DNA of 57,413 nucleotides, taken from Microcaldota archaeon. Lineage in GTDB: Archaea; Micrarchaeota; Micrarchaeia; Micrarchaeales; Micrarchaeaceae. Positions within the stretch are counted from its first letter, which is position 1, and each line of letters begins with the position of its first letter. The stretch spans positions 1-57,413 of the forward strand of contig JASHSJ010000013.1 in assembly GCA_030040895.1 (NCBI GenBank), given 5' to 3'. The translations under genes were made by a program, and so were the position numbers. Shown piece by piece: positions 23,943-32,873 of the stretch. The notes under the pieces were generated by a model. The model saw only the letters and a list, made by a program, of their open reading frames with translations, was not told the origin of the DNA and searched no databases.

Positions 23943-24737
23943 TCACTGTATTTGCTTGAGTATCTTGCTAATATATGGTGCGCTGCATACATTTGATGGA
24001 GTATAGTTGTCTATGGCACATATCTGAGCAGTAAATACATCGGCGCTACCTATTATTGACTGAGTGACAGTCGAGTTTGGATTATTGAGCTGAGCAATTA
24101 TCTGCCACCAGCTGAGCTTGTATATCAGGCCAGGCGAATAGCTTGAGCCGCTCTGCACAGAAACATTAGCAAAGTCTATGAATGGTATTCCTGCAGTGTC
24201 ATAGGTTGTGAAGGTTGCGTTCGAAATCCCAGTAAGCGTTTGAAGTGGCTGCTCAGCATTTGTCGTAGTTTCTGTGGATAAGAACGTTATGTAGCTGCTA
24301 GTGTATGTAGAGTTGTAGAACGTGAATGTGGGTGTACTAGGATAAACGTCACTTGAACTTGATGTCATGTAGTGTAATGTGGAAAAATCTCCAAATCTCA
24401 TCAGCGCAAGTATCATTGCCCATCTTGTTGCCCCGCAGAATGGACAGTATTCAGCCCCTACGTATACTACAGTTGGCTTCCCATCTACTGTTATGAATGT
24501 CCTGTTTGTCAGTTTTGTTGGAAGATTGCCAGCTGCTCCTATTCCAATCTGATTTGCAAGTGTTTGGTTAGTCGCTATTGCCTGGAGTTGCAGGTACGTT
24601 GAAACGTTAAGTGGAACATTATCATAGGCTATGAGGTTTTGGTTGTTTCCTATACCGGACGAATATACATATGCAAGAAGCAGTCCAACAGCGACAACTG
24701 CAATAATCACTATGTAAATCTTGGTTCGCTTATTCAT
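23943..24737 (-). CDS. DUF929 membrane-anchored thioredoxin-like protein
   Basis: An N-terminal membrane helix (about 7-26) anchors an extracellular domain. [17 protein letters not shown] carries a CxxC pair (C98 and C101 from this start) in a thioredoxin-like context, and the following [19 protein letters not shown] is characteristic of archaeal DUF929. It also has many sequons. Two further cysteines near the C-terminus ([15 protein letters not shown]) may form a disulfide. It could be an extracytoplasmic disulfide oxidoreductase. ATG 24737 is preferred over GTG 24752 because a TATAAAG at 24764-24770 gives a start near it. Convergent with the flippase gene with no spacer. Confidence 0.85.
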   Translation of the reverse strand: MNKRTKIYIVIIAVVAVGLLLAYVYSSGIGNNQNLIAYDNVPLNVSTYLQLQAIATNQTLANQIGIGAAGNLPTKLTNRTFITVDGKPTVVYVGAEYCPFCGATRWAMILALMRFGDFSTLHYMTSSSSDVYPSTPTFTFYNSTYTSSYITFLSTETTTNAEQPLQTLTGISNATFTTYDTAGIPFIDFANVSVQSGSSYSPGLIYKLSWWQIIAQLNNPNSTVTQSIIGSADVFTAQICAIDNYTPSNVCSAPYISKILKQIQ

Positions 24738-24808
24738 GAAATCATCAAGCACTAGATATTTCCTATAAAGTAATAAAAAGGTTGGTTACGAATGCCACTG
24801 GTGCCCCT

Positions 24809-25660
24809 ATGTTAACGATAACTACTCTGATATATTCAATAATAATAGGCATAGTCCAAGGGATATCAGAGTGGCTGCCGATCAGCAGCAAGACCCAAGT
24901 TTTAGTTGTATCTCAGTATCTCCTTGGCCTTACTTTTTCGCAGGCGTACACGTTCGGCCTGTTCATGGAAATAGGAACAATAATAGCTGCCATAACATAT
25001 TTCAGGAAGGAATTGGTCACGCTAGTAAGAGCGCTACTTGGTTCAAAGAACCATGCGGATAGGAAACTGCTCATATACGTGGTTGTGGCTACTGTAGTTA
25101 CAGGAATAATTGGAGCTCCGCTTTACCTGATTGCTGATTCGCTGACTGGAGTTACGATTGGAATACCAATGCTTATCATCGGCATTGTGCTGATAGCAGA
25201 TGCGTTGATAATAAGATATTCGAGAAAGAAGAAGGAGCAAGGTGGCAGAATCAGAAAGTTCAATGACCTTAAAATGAAAGATTATCTACTAATAGGGATA
25301 GCGCAGGGAATATCTGCTCTTCCTGGAGTTAGCAGGTCTGGAATAACCACAAGCACCATGCTGCTGCTCAATGTTGAGCCAGATGAGGCCTTCAGGCTTT
25401 CTTTCCTGATTGGCATATTTGCTGCAATAGCTGCGTTTGGCCTTACCATAGTTGCATCGCATGCTAACGTTGCAGCAGGATTGGCTAGCATAGGAATATC
25501 TGGCCTCGTTATCGCAATAGCAACAGCCACAATCGTGAGCCTCTTCATGATAGACTTCCTGATAAAGATTGCTGGCAAGTCAAAAATAGTATATGTTACG
25601 GCTGCACTTGGACTGATAGCGTTGGCCAGTGGATCATTGTACCTTATCTTTGGTTTGTAA
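24809..25660 (+). CDS. uppP: Undecaprenyl/dolichyl-diphosphatase (UppP/BacA family)
   Basis: Integral membrane phosphatase that recycles polyprenyl diphosphate to the monophosphate carrier. The family motifs GIVQGISEWLPISS (about 10-23) and GISALPGVSRSGIT (about 167-180) hold the catalytic Glu/Ser/Arg. Eight helices and a length near 285 aa are normal. In archaea the carrier is dolichol-type and feeds AglB. An in-frame TTG at 24782 would extend it by nine residues; the shared TATAAAG at 24764-24770 favours the ATG at 24809. It is divergent from the DUF929 gene. Confidence 0.93.
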   Translation: MLTITTLIYSIIIGIVQGISEWLPISSKTQVLVVSQYLLGLTFSQAYTFGLFMEIGTIIAAITYFRKELVTLVRALLGSKNHADRKLLIYVVVATVVTGIIGAPLYLIADSLTGVTIGIPMLIIGIVLIADALIIRYSRKKKEQGGRIRKFNDLKMKDYLLIGIAQGISALPGVSRSGITTSTMLLLNVEPDEAFRLSFLIGIFAAIAAFGLTIVASHANVAAGLASIGISGLVIAIATATIVSLFMIDFLIKIAGKSKIVYVTAALGLIALASGSLYLIFGL

Positions 25661-25874
25661 TAAGACTGGCGGTACGCGGATTTACTCCTGTTGACTCAAG
25701 TCTGATAAGCACCTTCACGCTATATCCTGATGTGCCGAGACCAGCCATGATTAGTGACCATCCGTCTACTACTTCCCCCCTGAGTAGAGCGTATATTCCA
25801 GCCGACACTGCGATGGTTCCTGCTACGAAAGTGGATGTTGCTAAATTGTGCTTCGTTGTCTTGTGCAGCTCCAT
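25644..25874 (-). CDS. Small membrane protein, 76 aa
   Basis: Not recognised. Two hydrophobic segments (about 11-30 and 38-58) form a hairpin with a basic N-terminus and a polar C-terminus. Its 3' end overlaps the end of uppP by 17 bases on the opposite strand. A TATA-like stretch near 25890-25900 could serve as promoter. Function unknown. Confidence 0.5.
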   Translation of the reverse strand: MELHKTTKHNLATSTFVAGTIAVSAGIYALLRGEVVDGWSLIMAGLGTSGYSVKVLIRLESTGVNPRTASLITNQR

Positions 25875-25966
25875 CGCTAATCGTTTAACATTATGATATT
25901 TAACTTTTCGTGAACTCTTTCCAAAAGCTATTAATATTACTCAATTGAATTCCTTATGCAGTCATT

Positions 25967-26104
25967 GGGGCTGTAGCGTAACCTGGCAGCGCAGTTGGCT
26001 CCAGATGTTTATAGTTATTTTGAGCTAACGCGATGATGAGGATCTGGAAATCGATTATATCATGAAGTAACCAACTGGTCCGGGTTCAAATCCCGGCGGC
26101 CCCA
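25967..26104 (+). tRNA. tRNA-Trp (CCA) with 65-nt intron
   Basis: Exons 25967-26004 and 26070-26104 join to a normal tRNA. Acceptor GGGGCTG pairs with CGGCCCC, D stem GCGT/GCGC, anticodon stem GTTGG/CCAAC with loop CTCCAGA and anticodon CCA, T arm CCGGG-TTCAAAT-CCCGG, discriminator A. The intron is at the canonical 37/38 position. At the 3' site I can draw a three-base UAA bulge cut after its second base, next to a four-pair helix CUCC/GAAG with one C-A mismatch. The bulge-helix-bulge is thus relaxed rather than perfect, and the broad-specificity EndA at 55.5 kb could process it. Confidence 0.95.
26005..26069 (+). ncRNA. tRNA-Trp intron, possible box C/D guide RNA
   Basis: The intron contains ATGATGA (26033-26039), a match to the box C consensus. 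Three bases on, ATCTGGA (26042-26048) is complementary to TCCAGAT at 26000-26006, which covers the anticodon loop from U33 and C34. In several Euryarchaeota the tRNA-Trp intron is a C/D RNA that guides methylation of C34 and U39. Here position 39 is C, so only the C34 guide would be needed. I find no clean CTGA box D or D'; a degenerate box around 26051-26055 would be required. Confidence 0.5.
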
Positions 26105-26139
26105 AGCTGTTTAAATACTTTTATGGGCTGAATAACAGT

Positions 26140-26826
26140 ATGGCGTCGTTATCAAAGGATTCATCGCTTCCCGATTACTCGGAATTCATACAAAGGATAT
26201 ATGGAATGCCGAACGACAGGTTCTACACTCTCTGGGACATGCTGGATAACGTGCAACGGTTCTCTATGCGCTGCGTCAAAGGAATTAGGAAGAACAATGT
26301 GGAAAAGACGAAGCACAATGCCATGATAGCGTTTAGCTGGTACACCTCGCTAACAAACAGACTGCACATCAATGTTGATAACGCAGTTTGGAATAGATTC
26401 CCTTATCTTTGTTCATACTGTGGAGAAGCTCCATGCGTATGTCAGGCGGAAAAGGTGAAAGCAAGAAGGAAGGTTGTAGGCAAAAAATCCTTAAAACCAA
26501 GGAGCGTACACGATGTGCAGATAATGTTTGCTAGGATCTATCCTCCGGGGACGAGAACCAGCGAGCACGCGGCAATACATCTTGCTGAAGAAACAGGTGA
26601 GCTCTCAGAGGCAGTGCATCTCTATATGAGCGACAGGAGCAAAAAATATTTCAAGGAGGTGTCGATAGAAGCTGCTGATTATTTGTCTTGCATAATGGGC
26701 GTACTTAACTCCATAGGGATAGATGCCGGCGATGAGCTTTCAAGGATGTTCTACAACAATTGCCATGATTGCCACAAACTGCCTTGCGAGTGTACGTTCA
26801 GGCACGTATGCAATTACAGGTCATAA
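26140..26826 (+). CDS. MazG-like NTP pyrophosphohydrolase with two zinc knuckles
   Basis: The second half (about 143-205) has the all-alpha NTP-PPase signature EETGELSEAV (150-159) and EVSIEAADYLS (173-183), whose acidic residues bind Mg2+. It ends with a Cys knuckle C208-C211-C216-C218. The first half (about 30-101) has a similar helix pattern (AFSWYTSLTNRLHINVDNAV) and ends in the identically spaced knuckle C91-C94-C99-C101, but lacks the EExxE residues. So the protein looks like a tandem duplication of a MazG-plus-knuckle unit, with only the second active. A TATA-like TTTAAATAC (about 26109-26117) makes the mRNA leaderless. It may clean nucleotide pools or hydrolyse a modified nucleotide. 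Confidence 0.75.
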   Translation: MASLSKDSSLPDYSEFIQRIYGMPNDRFYTLWDMLDNVQRFSMRCVKGIRKNNVEKTKHNAMIAFSWYTSLTNRLHINVDNAVWNRFPYLCSYCGEAPCVCQAEKVKARRKVVGKKSLKPRSVHDVQIMFARIYPPGTRTSEHAAIHLAEETGELSEAVHLYMSDRSKKYFKEVSIEAADYLSCIMGVLNSIGIDAGDELSRMFYNNCHDCHKLPCECTFRHVCNYRS

Positions 26827-26880
26827 TTTATCGTAAACCTATTAAACTTATTTTACGCTAAAAACTTTTACTGATTTCTC

Positions 26881-28617
26881 ATGGCGGAGCCAGAATCAAA
26901 CTTGTCTTATGATCAGCAGGAACGTACAAAGGAGCGTAAGCTGGGGAAGAACTACAAGTGGATAGCACTTTCTAATACCACGCTTGGTGCACTCCTGGCT
27001 TCGATCGATGGCTCAATATTGATAATATCACTTCCGGCAATATTTAATGGTATAGGAGTGAATCCGATTGCTACCGGCAATGTTGACCTGCTCCTGTGGC
27101 TGCTGCTTGGATATACAATAGTATCATCAGTAACTGTGGTAACGATTGGAAGATTATCTGACATGTTCGGCAGAGTCAAGCTGTACAATGTGGGTTTTGC
27201 CATTTTCTCATTTGCAAGCATATTGATATACGCTGCATCGTATCTTCTGACCGGAGACACTGCTGTATTTGCGATAACAGGGCTCAGGCTGCTGCAGGGA
27301 CTTGGGGCCGGATTCCTTTTTGCCAACAGCGCTGCGATACTTACAGATGCGTTCCCATCAAACGAGCGTGGCAGGGCTCTTGGCTTTAACCAGATAGCTG
27401 CAATAGGGGGCAGCCTTGCCGGAATGCTTATTGGCGGATGGCTGGCATCCATAGACTGGCATCTGATATTCCTCATTAGTGTTCCTATTGGGGTAATAGG
27501 CACCATATGGGCGTACCTAGCTCTGCACGAACTTGCAACAATAAAGAAGAACCAGAGAATTGACGTGCTTGGCAATGTAACTTTTGCTGTGGCAATAGCC
27601 CTGATATTGATATCGCTTACGTATGGGCTTGTACCGTTTGGCAACAACACCACTGGATGGTCTAGCCCAATCGTCCAGGGAGGCACCATGCTTGGACTGA
27701 TATTGCTGGTTGTTTTCGGGTTTATTGAGCGGCGTGCCATATCGCCAATGTTCAACCTTGCGCTTTTCAAGATAAGAGCATTCGCGGCTGGAAACCTCAG
27801 TATGTTCCTTTCTGGAATAGCAAGAGGAGGGCTGCAGTTCATGCTGATTATATGGCTGCAGGGCATATGGCTCCCGCTGCATGGTATTAGCTTTGAGAAC
27901 ACGCCGCTACAGGCGGCGATATGCATGATGCCGCTGATAATAGGGTTTCTTGTCTCTGGTCCTGTATCTGGGTTCCTATCTGATAAATACGGGGCTAGGC
28001 TTTTCTCGACTACAGGCATGCTGCTGAACGTGGTTGGGTTCCTTGCGCTTTCAACCTTGTCAGCTAACTTTACTTACTGGATATTTGCACTGATAATCTT
28101 TGTGCTTGGTGTAGGCCAAGGAATGTTCGCAGCTCCAAACACATCTGCGGTTATGAGTTCAGTGCCCCCTGAATACCGTGGCGTTACCTCTGGAATGAGA
28201 GCCACGCTGTTCAACGTTTCATTCATGTTCAGCCTCGTAATATTCTTCAGTATACTGATTGCTGGAATATCGACAACCCTTCCTACTGCGCTCTACAAAG
28301 GACTCATAGCGCAGAATGTTTCTGCATCGACAGCCAATATGATATCTTCGCTGCCGCCTTCGTCCGCTCTGTTCGCCTCCCTGCTCGGCTATAATCCGAT
28401 GAAAGCCCTGATTCCGCAGAACGTTATAAGCTCGCTGCCCGTACAGAACGCAAACGTTATTCTTGGAAACTCGTTTCTTCCTACTCTGCTCGCCGTGCCA
28501 TTCATAAATGGCATGCACATAGTACTGTATACCGGTGCTGCCATGGCGCTGATAGCGGCAATAGCATCAGCGCTCAGGGGGAAAACGTATAGGTCTCCGG
28601 ATCCGGCCAAGCGTTAG
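26881..28617 (+). CDS. MFS multidrug exporter, DHA2 (14-TMS) type
   Basis: Proton-driven exporter of the EmrB/QacA group. It has about 14 hydrophobic helices in 578 aa. Motif A appears as GRLSDMFGRVKLYNVG (about 97-112), motif C-like glycines occur in helix 5 (IAAIGGSLAGMLIGGWLAS), and GLRLLQGLGAGFLFANS is typical. The N-terminal 35 residues are cytoplasmic and charged. The extracellular loop before the last helix is unusually long (about 460-535, polar and Asn/Ser-rich). Substrate cannot be predicted. Single gene with its own promoter region upstream. Confidence 0.9.
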   Translation: MAEPESNLSYDQQERTKERKLGKNYKWIALSNTTLGALLASIDGSILIISLPAIFNGIGVNPIATGNVDLLLWLLLGYTIVSSVTVVTIGRLSDMFGRVKLYNVGFAIFSFASILIYAASYLLTGDTAVFAITGLRLLQGLGAGFLFANSAAILTDAFPSNERGRALGFNQIAAIGGSLAGMLIGGWLASIDWHLIFLISVPIGVIGTIWAYLALHELATIKKNQRIDVLGNVTFAVAIALILISLTYGLVPFGNNTTGWSSPIVQGGTMLGLILLVVFGFIERRAISPMFNLALFKIRAFAAGNLSMFLSGIARGGLQFMLIIWLQGIWLPLHGISFENTPLQAAICMMPLIIGFLVSGPVSGFLSDKYGARLFSTTGMLLNVVGFLALSTLSANFTYWIFALIIFVLGVGQGMFAAPNTSAVMSSVPPEYRGVTSGMRATLFNVSFMFSLVIFFSILIAGISTTLPTALYKGLIAQNVSASTANMISSLPPSSALFASLLGYNPMKALIPQNVISSLPVQNANVILGNSFLPTLLAVPFINGMHIVLYTGAAMALIAAIASALRGKTYRSPDPAKR

Positions 28618-28622
28618 AAACC

Positions 28623-29132
28623 TCACTTTGTTTTCCTTGTAGCAAGAAGTTCGTCTAGCTGCGATCCTGGATCGTACTTGAACAACGCCAATCCGAGTAT
28701 CAGGACAAGTATCCAGCACACGATTATTATGTTGATTGAAGATAATCCAAACATTAGGTTGAACCTTCCAGGAAACGCGTTCATGGATATCCCTGGTATT
28801 GCTGTAACTCCAGACAAGAAGTATATACCCAGGTTGAATGCGTTGAAAATCATGGAAAGCGGGTACCAAGTCCTAAGGCCGAGGAGGAATACAACGGCTA
28901 TCAGTCCATAAGCTATGACCTCAACGTCAAACCAGAATCCTAGTTCATTGAATGACATCTGCATCGGGATAGTCTGGCCTGTGCTTATCTGATTTGAAGT
29001 GTGGGTGGGACTTGAAAACGCGCTCATTTGTGTTGCGTATGCAAGGTGTGCTGCTGCTATGAGCATTGCCAGGAATGCAACCGCTGCCCTAGTAAGATGC
29101 AGCACTTCGTACCTTCCCTTGCTTTTCTGCAT
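28623..29132 (-). CDS. Four-helix membrane protein
   Basis: Not recognised. 169 aa with helices at about 14-32, 68-86, 90-112 and 128-152. A polar extracellular loop of about 30 residues lies between helix 1 and 2. It is convergent with the MFS gene (five-base gap) and divergent from the membrane gene that precedes cydA. Placement next to the cytochrome bd genes suggests a membrane or respiratory accessory role, but that is inference. Confidence 0.55.
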   Translation of the reverse strand: MQKSKGRYEVLHLTRAAVAFLAMLIAAAHLAYATQMSAFSSPTHTSNQISTGQTIPMQMSFNELGFWFDVEVIAYGLIAVVFLLGLRTWYPLSMIFNAFNLGIYFLSGVTAIPGISMNAFPGRFNLMFGLSSINIIIVCWILVLILGLALFKYDPGSQLDELLATRKTK

Positions 29133-29216
29133 AAAGAACTCAATAATATGGTAGAAAGGCTTAATTATGGTTGTTTTTGCTTTGGTTTATAGATTTTGTT
29201 TGTTATAGACAATTCC

Positions 29217-29855
29217 ATGGCATTTGAGATACTGACATCGCAGTTCGCCGTTGAAGCCACTGTTATAATAACGCTATTGCTTACGCTTGGGCTTGCAGCG
29301 GTTATAAGTCAGAGATACCTAAAGAAAAGAAGCCTCAGCCTTCTTTTCTGGAGCTCTGGTATCTGGCTGTTTGTGATAGGAATGTTCCAGGAACTGCTTT
29401 TTGCAGTTGGAGTCTATTCTTCGCTCCTGATAAACAGCTATCTCTTCATCGTGGCTCTGCTGGTGGAGGCTCTAGCCCTTGGATCAATCCAGCTAGTCAA
29501 ATCAAATAACATTCGTAATGGATACTATGTGTTTGTTGTACTGAGTACTTTACTACTCGCTTATTCACTTGTTGCATCCCCAGTAGGGAACATTATAACA
29601 GACTGGATAGTTTATGGCAATCTCCCCCTCTTTGTCGCGCTAACTTCATCACTTGTTACATTTCCTGCTGCGATAGTCCTTGCTGGTGTTGCCATTAAGG
29701 GTTATCTGAAGACAAGGAGCAGAAAGCTATTGTCAATAATCACTGGTGTCATCATAGTAAGCATAGCCGGAACTCTTTACATAGTGCAGTACCCAGCCTT
29801 CCTTTATATCGCAGAATTCGTTGGTATACTAGCGCTTTGGTATGGATTCATATAG
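29217..29855 (+). CDS. Seven-helix membrane protein upstream of cydA
   Basis: Not recognised. About seven hydrophobic helices fill nearly the whole 212 residues, with short loops; the longest polar piece is KSNNIRNG near residue 100. No Cys or His cluster suggests heme or metal binding. I choose ATG 29217 over the in-frame TTG at 29196. cydA starts 26 bases after the stop, so this gene is probably the first in the cyd transcript and may assist assembly of the oxidase. Confidence 0.6.
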   Translation: MAFEILTSQFAVEATVIITLLLTLGLAAVISQRYLKKRSLSLLFWSSGIWLFVIGMFQELLFAVGVYSSLLINSYLFIVALLVEALALGSIQLVKSNNIRNGYYVFVVLSTLLLAYSLVASPVGNIITDWIVYGNLPLFVALTSSLVTFPAAIVLAGVAIKGYLKTRSRKLLSIITGVIIVSIAGTLYIVQYPAFLYIAEFVGILALWYGFI

Positions 29856-29881
29856 GTTTTTTGAGCAATTAGTGTGATTAC

Positions 29882-31216
29882 TTGCTTGATCCGACTTTCT
29901 TTGATAGATTCACTATGGGATTCTCGCTTGCGGTCCATATAGCGCTTGTGCTAGTGGGCATATTCCTGCCTCTCATAATAATGATTGCAGAATATCTTGG
30001 GATCCGCTACAAGGACAAATACTACCTTGTGCTTTCTAGGAGACTCTCCACCGCGTTCGTGATATTCTTTGCTGTTGGAACTGCATCTGGGCTGCTTGTC
30101 GCTGTTAACCTTCTTTTCCTGTGGCCTAGTTTCATGGCACTCGCAAGCCAGGTGGCAATACTGCCCGTCTTCCTTGAAGTATTCGCATTCTTTATGGAGT
30201 CGATATTCCTTGCAATATATATATTCTCGTACAAGACCATCGGCAACACCTACAAGCACGTAGCGATAATTGGTATTGTGGTCCTTGGTGCTGCGCTATC
30301 AGCAATATTCATAACAATGCTCAACAGCTGGATGAACACGCCAGTTGGATTCAACATTGCTGCCTATCTACAAACTGGCAATGTGATAGTAACGAATCCG
30401 CTGGCAGTATTCACTAGTCCATCAGGATCAATAGAGATACCTCATGTGTTAGCAACAACGTATTTTGCCGGATCCACTCTCTTCCTAGCGTATTTTGCAT
30501 ACATGTTCCAGAGGAGCAAGAGCAAGGACGAGAAACAGTATTACAAACGGGGAATGAAAATATCATTTGCAATTGCACTCATAGGAGTATTCTTTTCCAT
30601 AGTAACAGGAATTCTGTCAATACAATCGTTGTACTATCTCCAGCCTGAGAAGTATGCGGCCATTGAACTCAATCTTGTATCACAGCCTGACGCGCCGGAG
30701 TTGATAGGTGGAATATATTCGAATGTTACCAATTCGATCTCTGACGATATCTCAATACCTGGTCTCCAGAGCGTGCTTGCTACGGGCAGCGTGAATGGCA
30801 CAGTGCCTGGGCTCAATCAATATCCAACCTGGACATGGCCTCCCCTTATAGTCCATGATATGTTCGATCTTATGGTCATACTGGGATTTCTTATTGGCAT
30901 TGTAATGTTTGTTGCTCTGGCACGGCAATTACTTAGGAAGGACATGTTCGAAATGCCAATATTCTCAAAACTCTTCATGCTCTGCGGTGCTGGCGCAATA
31001 ATACTAATAGAAAACGGCTGGATGGTAGATGAATTTGGAAGACAGCCTTGGATAATCTACAACGTAATGACCGTGGCTTCTGCTGCAAACCAATCTCAGA
31101 CTATAATACCGCTGGCGATCTTGATAGTAATAGTCTATGCGCTTATCATACCGGTTTTATTCTTTGTGCTGAAGGGCGTGTTTTCAAAGAGGCCGCTCTT
31201 GGATGAGTTGAGATAA
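29882..31216 (+). CDS. cydA: Cytochrome bd quinol oxidase subunit I
   Basis: Oxidises quinol and reduces O2 to water without pumping. The N-terminus RFTMGFSLAVHIALV carries the heme ligand His19; FFMESIFLAIY holds the conserved Glu in helix 3. QPEKYAAIELN marks the start of the quinol-binding loop, and DEFGRQPWIIYN is the conserved GRQPW motif before the last helices. Start is TTG 29882; starting at ATG 29915 would remove conserved residues. 444 aa is in the normal range for the short-loop type. Overlaps cydB by one base. Confidence 0.95.
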   Translation: MLDPTFFDRFTMGFSLAVHIALVLVGIFLPLIIMIAEYLGIRYKDKYYLVLSRRLSTAFVIFFAVGTASGLLVAVNLLFLWPSFMALASQVAILPVFLEVFAFFMESIFLAIYIFSYKTIGNTYKHVAIIGIVVLGAALSAIFITMLNSWMNTPVGFNIAAYLQTGNVIVTNPLAVFTSPSGSIEIPHVLATTYFAGSTLFLAYFAYMFQRSKSKDEKQYYKRGMKISFAIALIGVFFSIVTGILSIQSLYYLQPEKYAAIELNLVSQPDAPELIGGIYSNVTNSISDDISIPGLQSVLATGSVNGTVPGLNQYPTWTWPPLIVHDMFDLMVILGFLIGIVMFVALARQLLRKDMFEMPIFSKLFMLCGAGAIILIENGWMVDEFGRQPWIIYNVMTVASAANQSQTIIPLAILIVIVYALIIPVLFFVLKGVFSKRPLLDELR

Positions 31217-32163
31217 TGGATGTCCTTAGCATAGTTAGTTCCGTCACGTTCGCTGGCTTGCTGTCGCTTTACATACTTGAACTCGGAGCAGCGGTATGGC
31301 TCCTTGTAGATTACAATAAATATAATGCCAGGCTGGCCGCGTACGTTGCACCTATATGGGAGATAACAGGAACCTTTTCCGTATTCTACCTAGTAAGCTT
31401 CGAAGCGTTTTATCCAAAGTTGCTTTTTTTGGTTGGAACGGTCTATATACTGCCAATAATCTTGGGCATGGTATTCTTGATACTCAGAGATTCGTTCTTG
31501 GCCTATAGCGAATACATAGATGATTCGGCAAAGGAGTTTGCCTATTCCAGAATATATGGAATCACTACCATTCTGGCCTTGTTTCTCTTGATAACTGTGC
31601 TCGATTCTTCAATAAGCGGATATGGTATCAATATCGCAATCCTAGCATCCAACTACTGGTTCATGCTATCGAATCCATTCAATATACTGATGTTCCTTGC
31701 TGTTTTCATGCTGGTCATCTTCACTTCAGGGATATTCTTTAACATAAGGAACATCGACCTTGTACTGGCAAGCTTCATAGCCTTCATGGGACTGTTCTTG
31801 TTCACAACCTACGAGTACCTGCCATCGCTGTACACGGCTATTGCATCAAACCTTTATCTTCTTGTCCCATCCGTGGCTCTCCTTCTGATAGTTCTGGGAA
31901 TGTTTATAAAGAATGACAAATACACCAGATTCTTTGTGTTGCCATTTCTCTTCATAAGCCTATTCTCGTTTGAATATTTTGCATATCCGTGGCTATTCGG
32001 AGGAAGCATAAACATAACCAGTTATCTTGCACCTTCAATAAACTCGCCATACTTGGCTGCAATTATAATATTTGGAGGTATTTTCCTTGCTGTGGCTCTC
32101 GGGTATTTTGTTTACATCCAGCACCTACACAGGGAGAACGCAGGAAATGATGACTATGACTGA
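31216..32163 (+). CDS. cydB: Cytochrome bd oxidase subunit II, divergent
   Basis: Membrane partner of CydA, required for oxidase stability. 315 aa with about eight or nine helices. APIWEITGTFSVFYLVSFEAFYP (first part, about 45-60) corresponds to the conserved W-x-x-E-T/G region of subunit II, and LRDSFLAYSEY to the following loop. Overall similarity is weak, so the assignment leans on gene order: ATG overlaps the cydA stop (TAATG). Ends overlap the alaX start. Confidence 0.8.
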   Translation: MDVLSIVSSVTFAGLLSLYILELGAAVWLLVDYNKYNARLAAYVAPIWEITGTFSVFYLVSFEAFYPKLLFLVGTVYILPIILGMVFLILRDSFLAYSEYIDDSAKEFAYSRIYGITTILALFLLITVLDSSISGYGINIAILASNYWFMLSNPFNILMFLAVFMLVIFTSGIFFNIRNIDLVLASFIAFMGLFLFTTYEYLPSLYTAIASNLYLLVPSVALLLIVLGMFIKNDKYTRFFVLPFLFISLFSFEYFAYPWLFGGSINITSYLAPSINSPYLAAIIIFGGIFLAVALGYFVYIQHLHRENAGNDDYD

Positions 32164-32872
32164 AAAACTGTATCTGACGGATTCGTACATGAAAGAAGTT
32201 GACGCGAAGGTATCCAAGACCGATGGCAACTCCATGATTCTTGATAAGACTATTTTCTATCCTGCCGGAGGAGGGCAGCCAAATGACACTGGAAAGATCC
32301 TGATAGGGCCCCAAGAATACAAAGTAGTTGATATAAAAAAGGAAGATAATGATGTCATACATGTTCTTGATCGACCTGCCCAGACCACGGTAGGTAGCAT
32401 GGCTCACTGTATAATAGACTGGGATCGTAGATACGCCTGCATGAAGTATCATACTGCGCTCCATCTGATTGACGGGATCATGGAAAAATTCTACAATTCT
32501 GGAATGATAACTGGCGGCCAGATATATCCAGATAGAGCCCATATGGATATGGACATGCCAGGCCTCACAAGGGAAAAAGTTTCAGAAATCCTTGAGAAAA
32601 CGAACGCAGTAGCAAAGGAAGGCCATGAAGTTCTAATAAAAGAGATAGGCGCAGATGAAGCCGCGGAGATACCAAGGCTTTCTAGGACTGAAACTGGAAG
32701 GAAACTTCTGCAGACGCTGAAAACCGTACGGGTAGTAGATATAGTAGGAGTTGACCTGCAAGCCGATGGGGGCACGCACGTGAGAAATACGGGCGAAATA
32801 GGCACAATAGAACTCAATGCCTATGAAAACAAAGGTTCTAGGAGGAAAAGGATAGACATCATACTGAAATAA
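32156..32872 (+). CDS. alaX: Alanyl-tRNA editing protein AlaX
   Basis: Free-standing editing domain that removes Ser or Gly mischarged on tRNA-Ala. The N-terminal beta-barrel with TIFYPAGGGQPNDTG (about 31-45) identifies the AlaX-M type, and YHTALHLIDG (about 101-110) gives the HxxxH zinc site. The later ADGGTHVRNTGEIG supplies another His; the residue before GGTH is Asp, whereas AlaRS editing domains have Cys there. ATGs at 32147, 32150 and 32156 are all possible; all overlap the cydB stop. Matches tRNA-Ala(UGC) at 12.6 kb. No AlaRS gene is in the window. Confidence 0.9.
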   Translation: MTEKLYLTDSYMKEVDAKVSKTDGNSMILDKTIFYPAGGGQPNDTGKILIGPQEYKVVDIKKEDNDVIHVLDRPAQTTVGSMAHCIIDWDRRYACMKYHTALHLIDGIMEKFYNSGMITGGQIYPDRAHMDMDMPGLTREKVSEILEKTNAVAKEGHEVLIKEIGADEAAEIPRLSRTETGRKLLQTLKTVRVVDIVGVDLQADGGTHVRNTGEIGTIELNAYENKGSRRKRIDIILK

Positions 32873-32873
32873 C

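Noticed and set aside
26952-28019. 355-aa minus-strand ORF opposite the MFS exporter
   Set aside because: It is a shadow of the helix-rich exporter frame: low-complexity, Ser/Ile/Pro-rich, no domain and no start signal.
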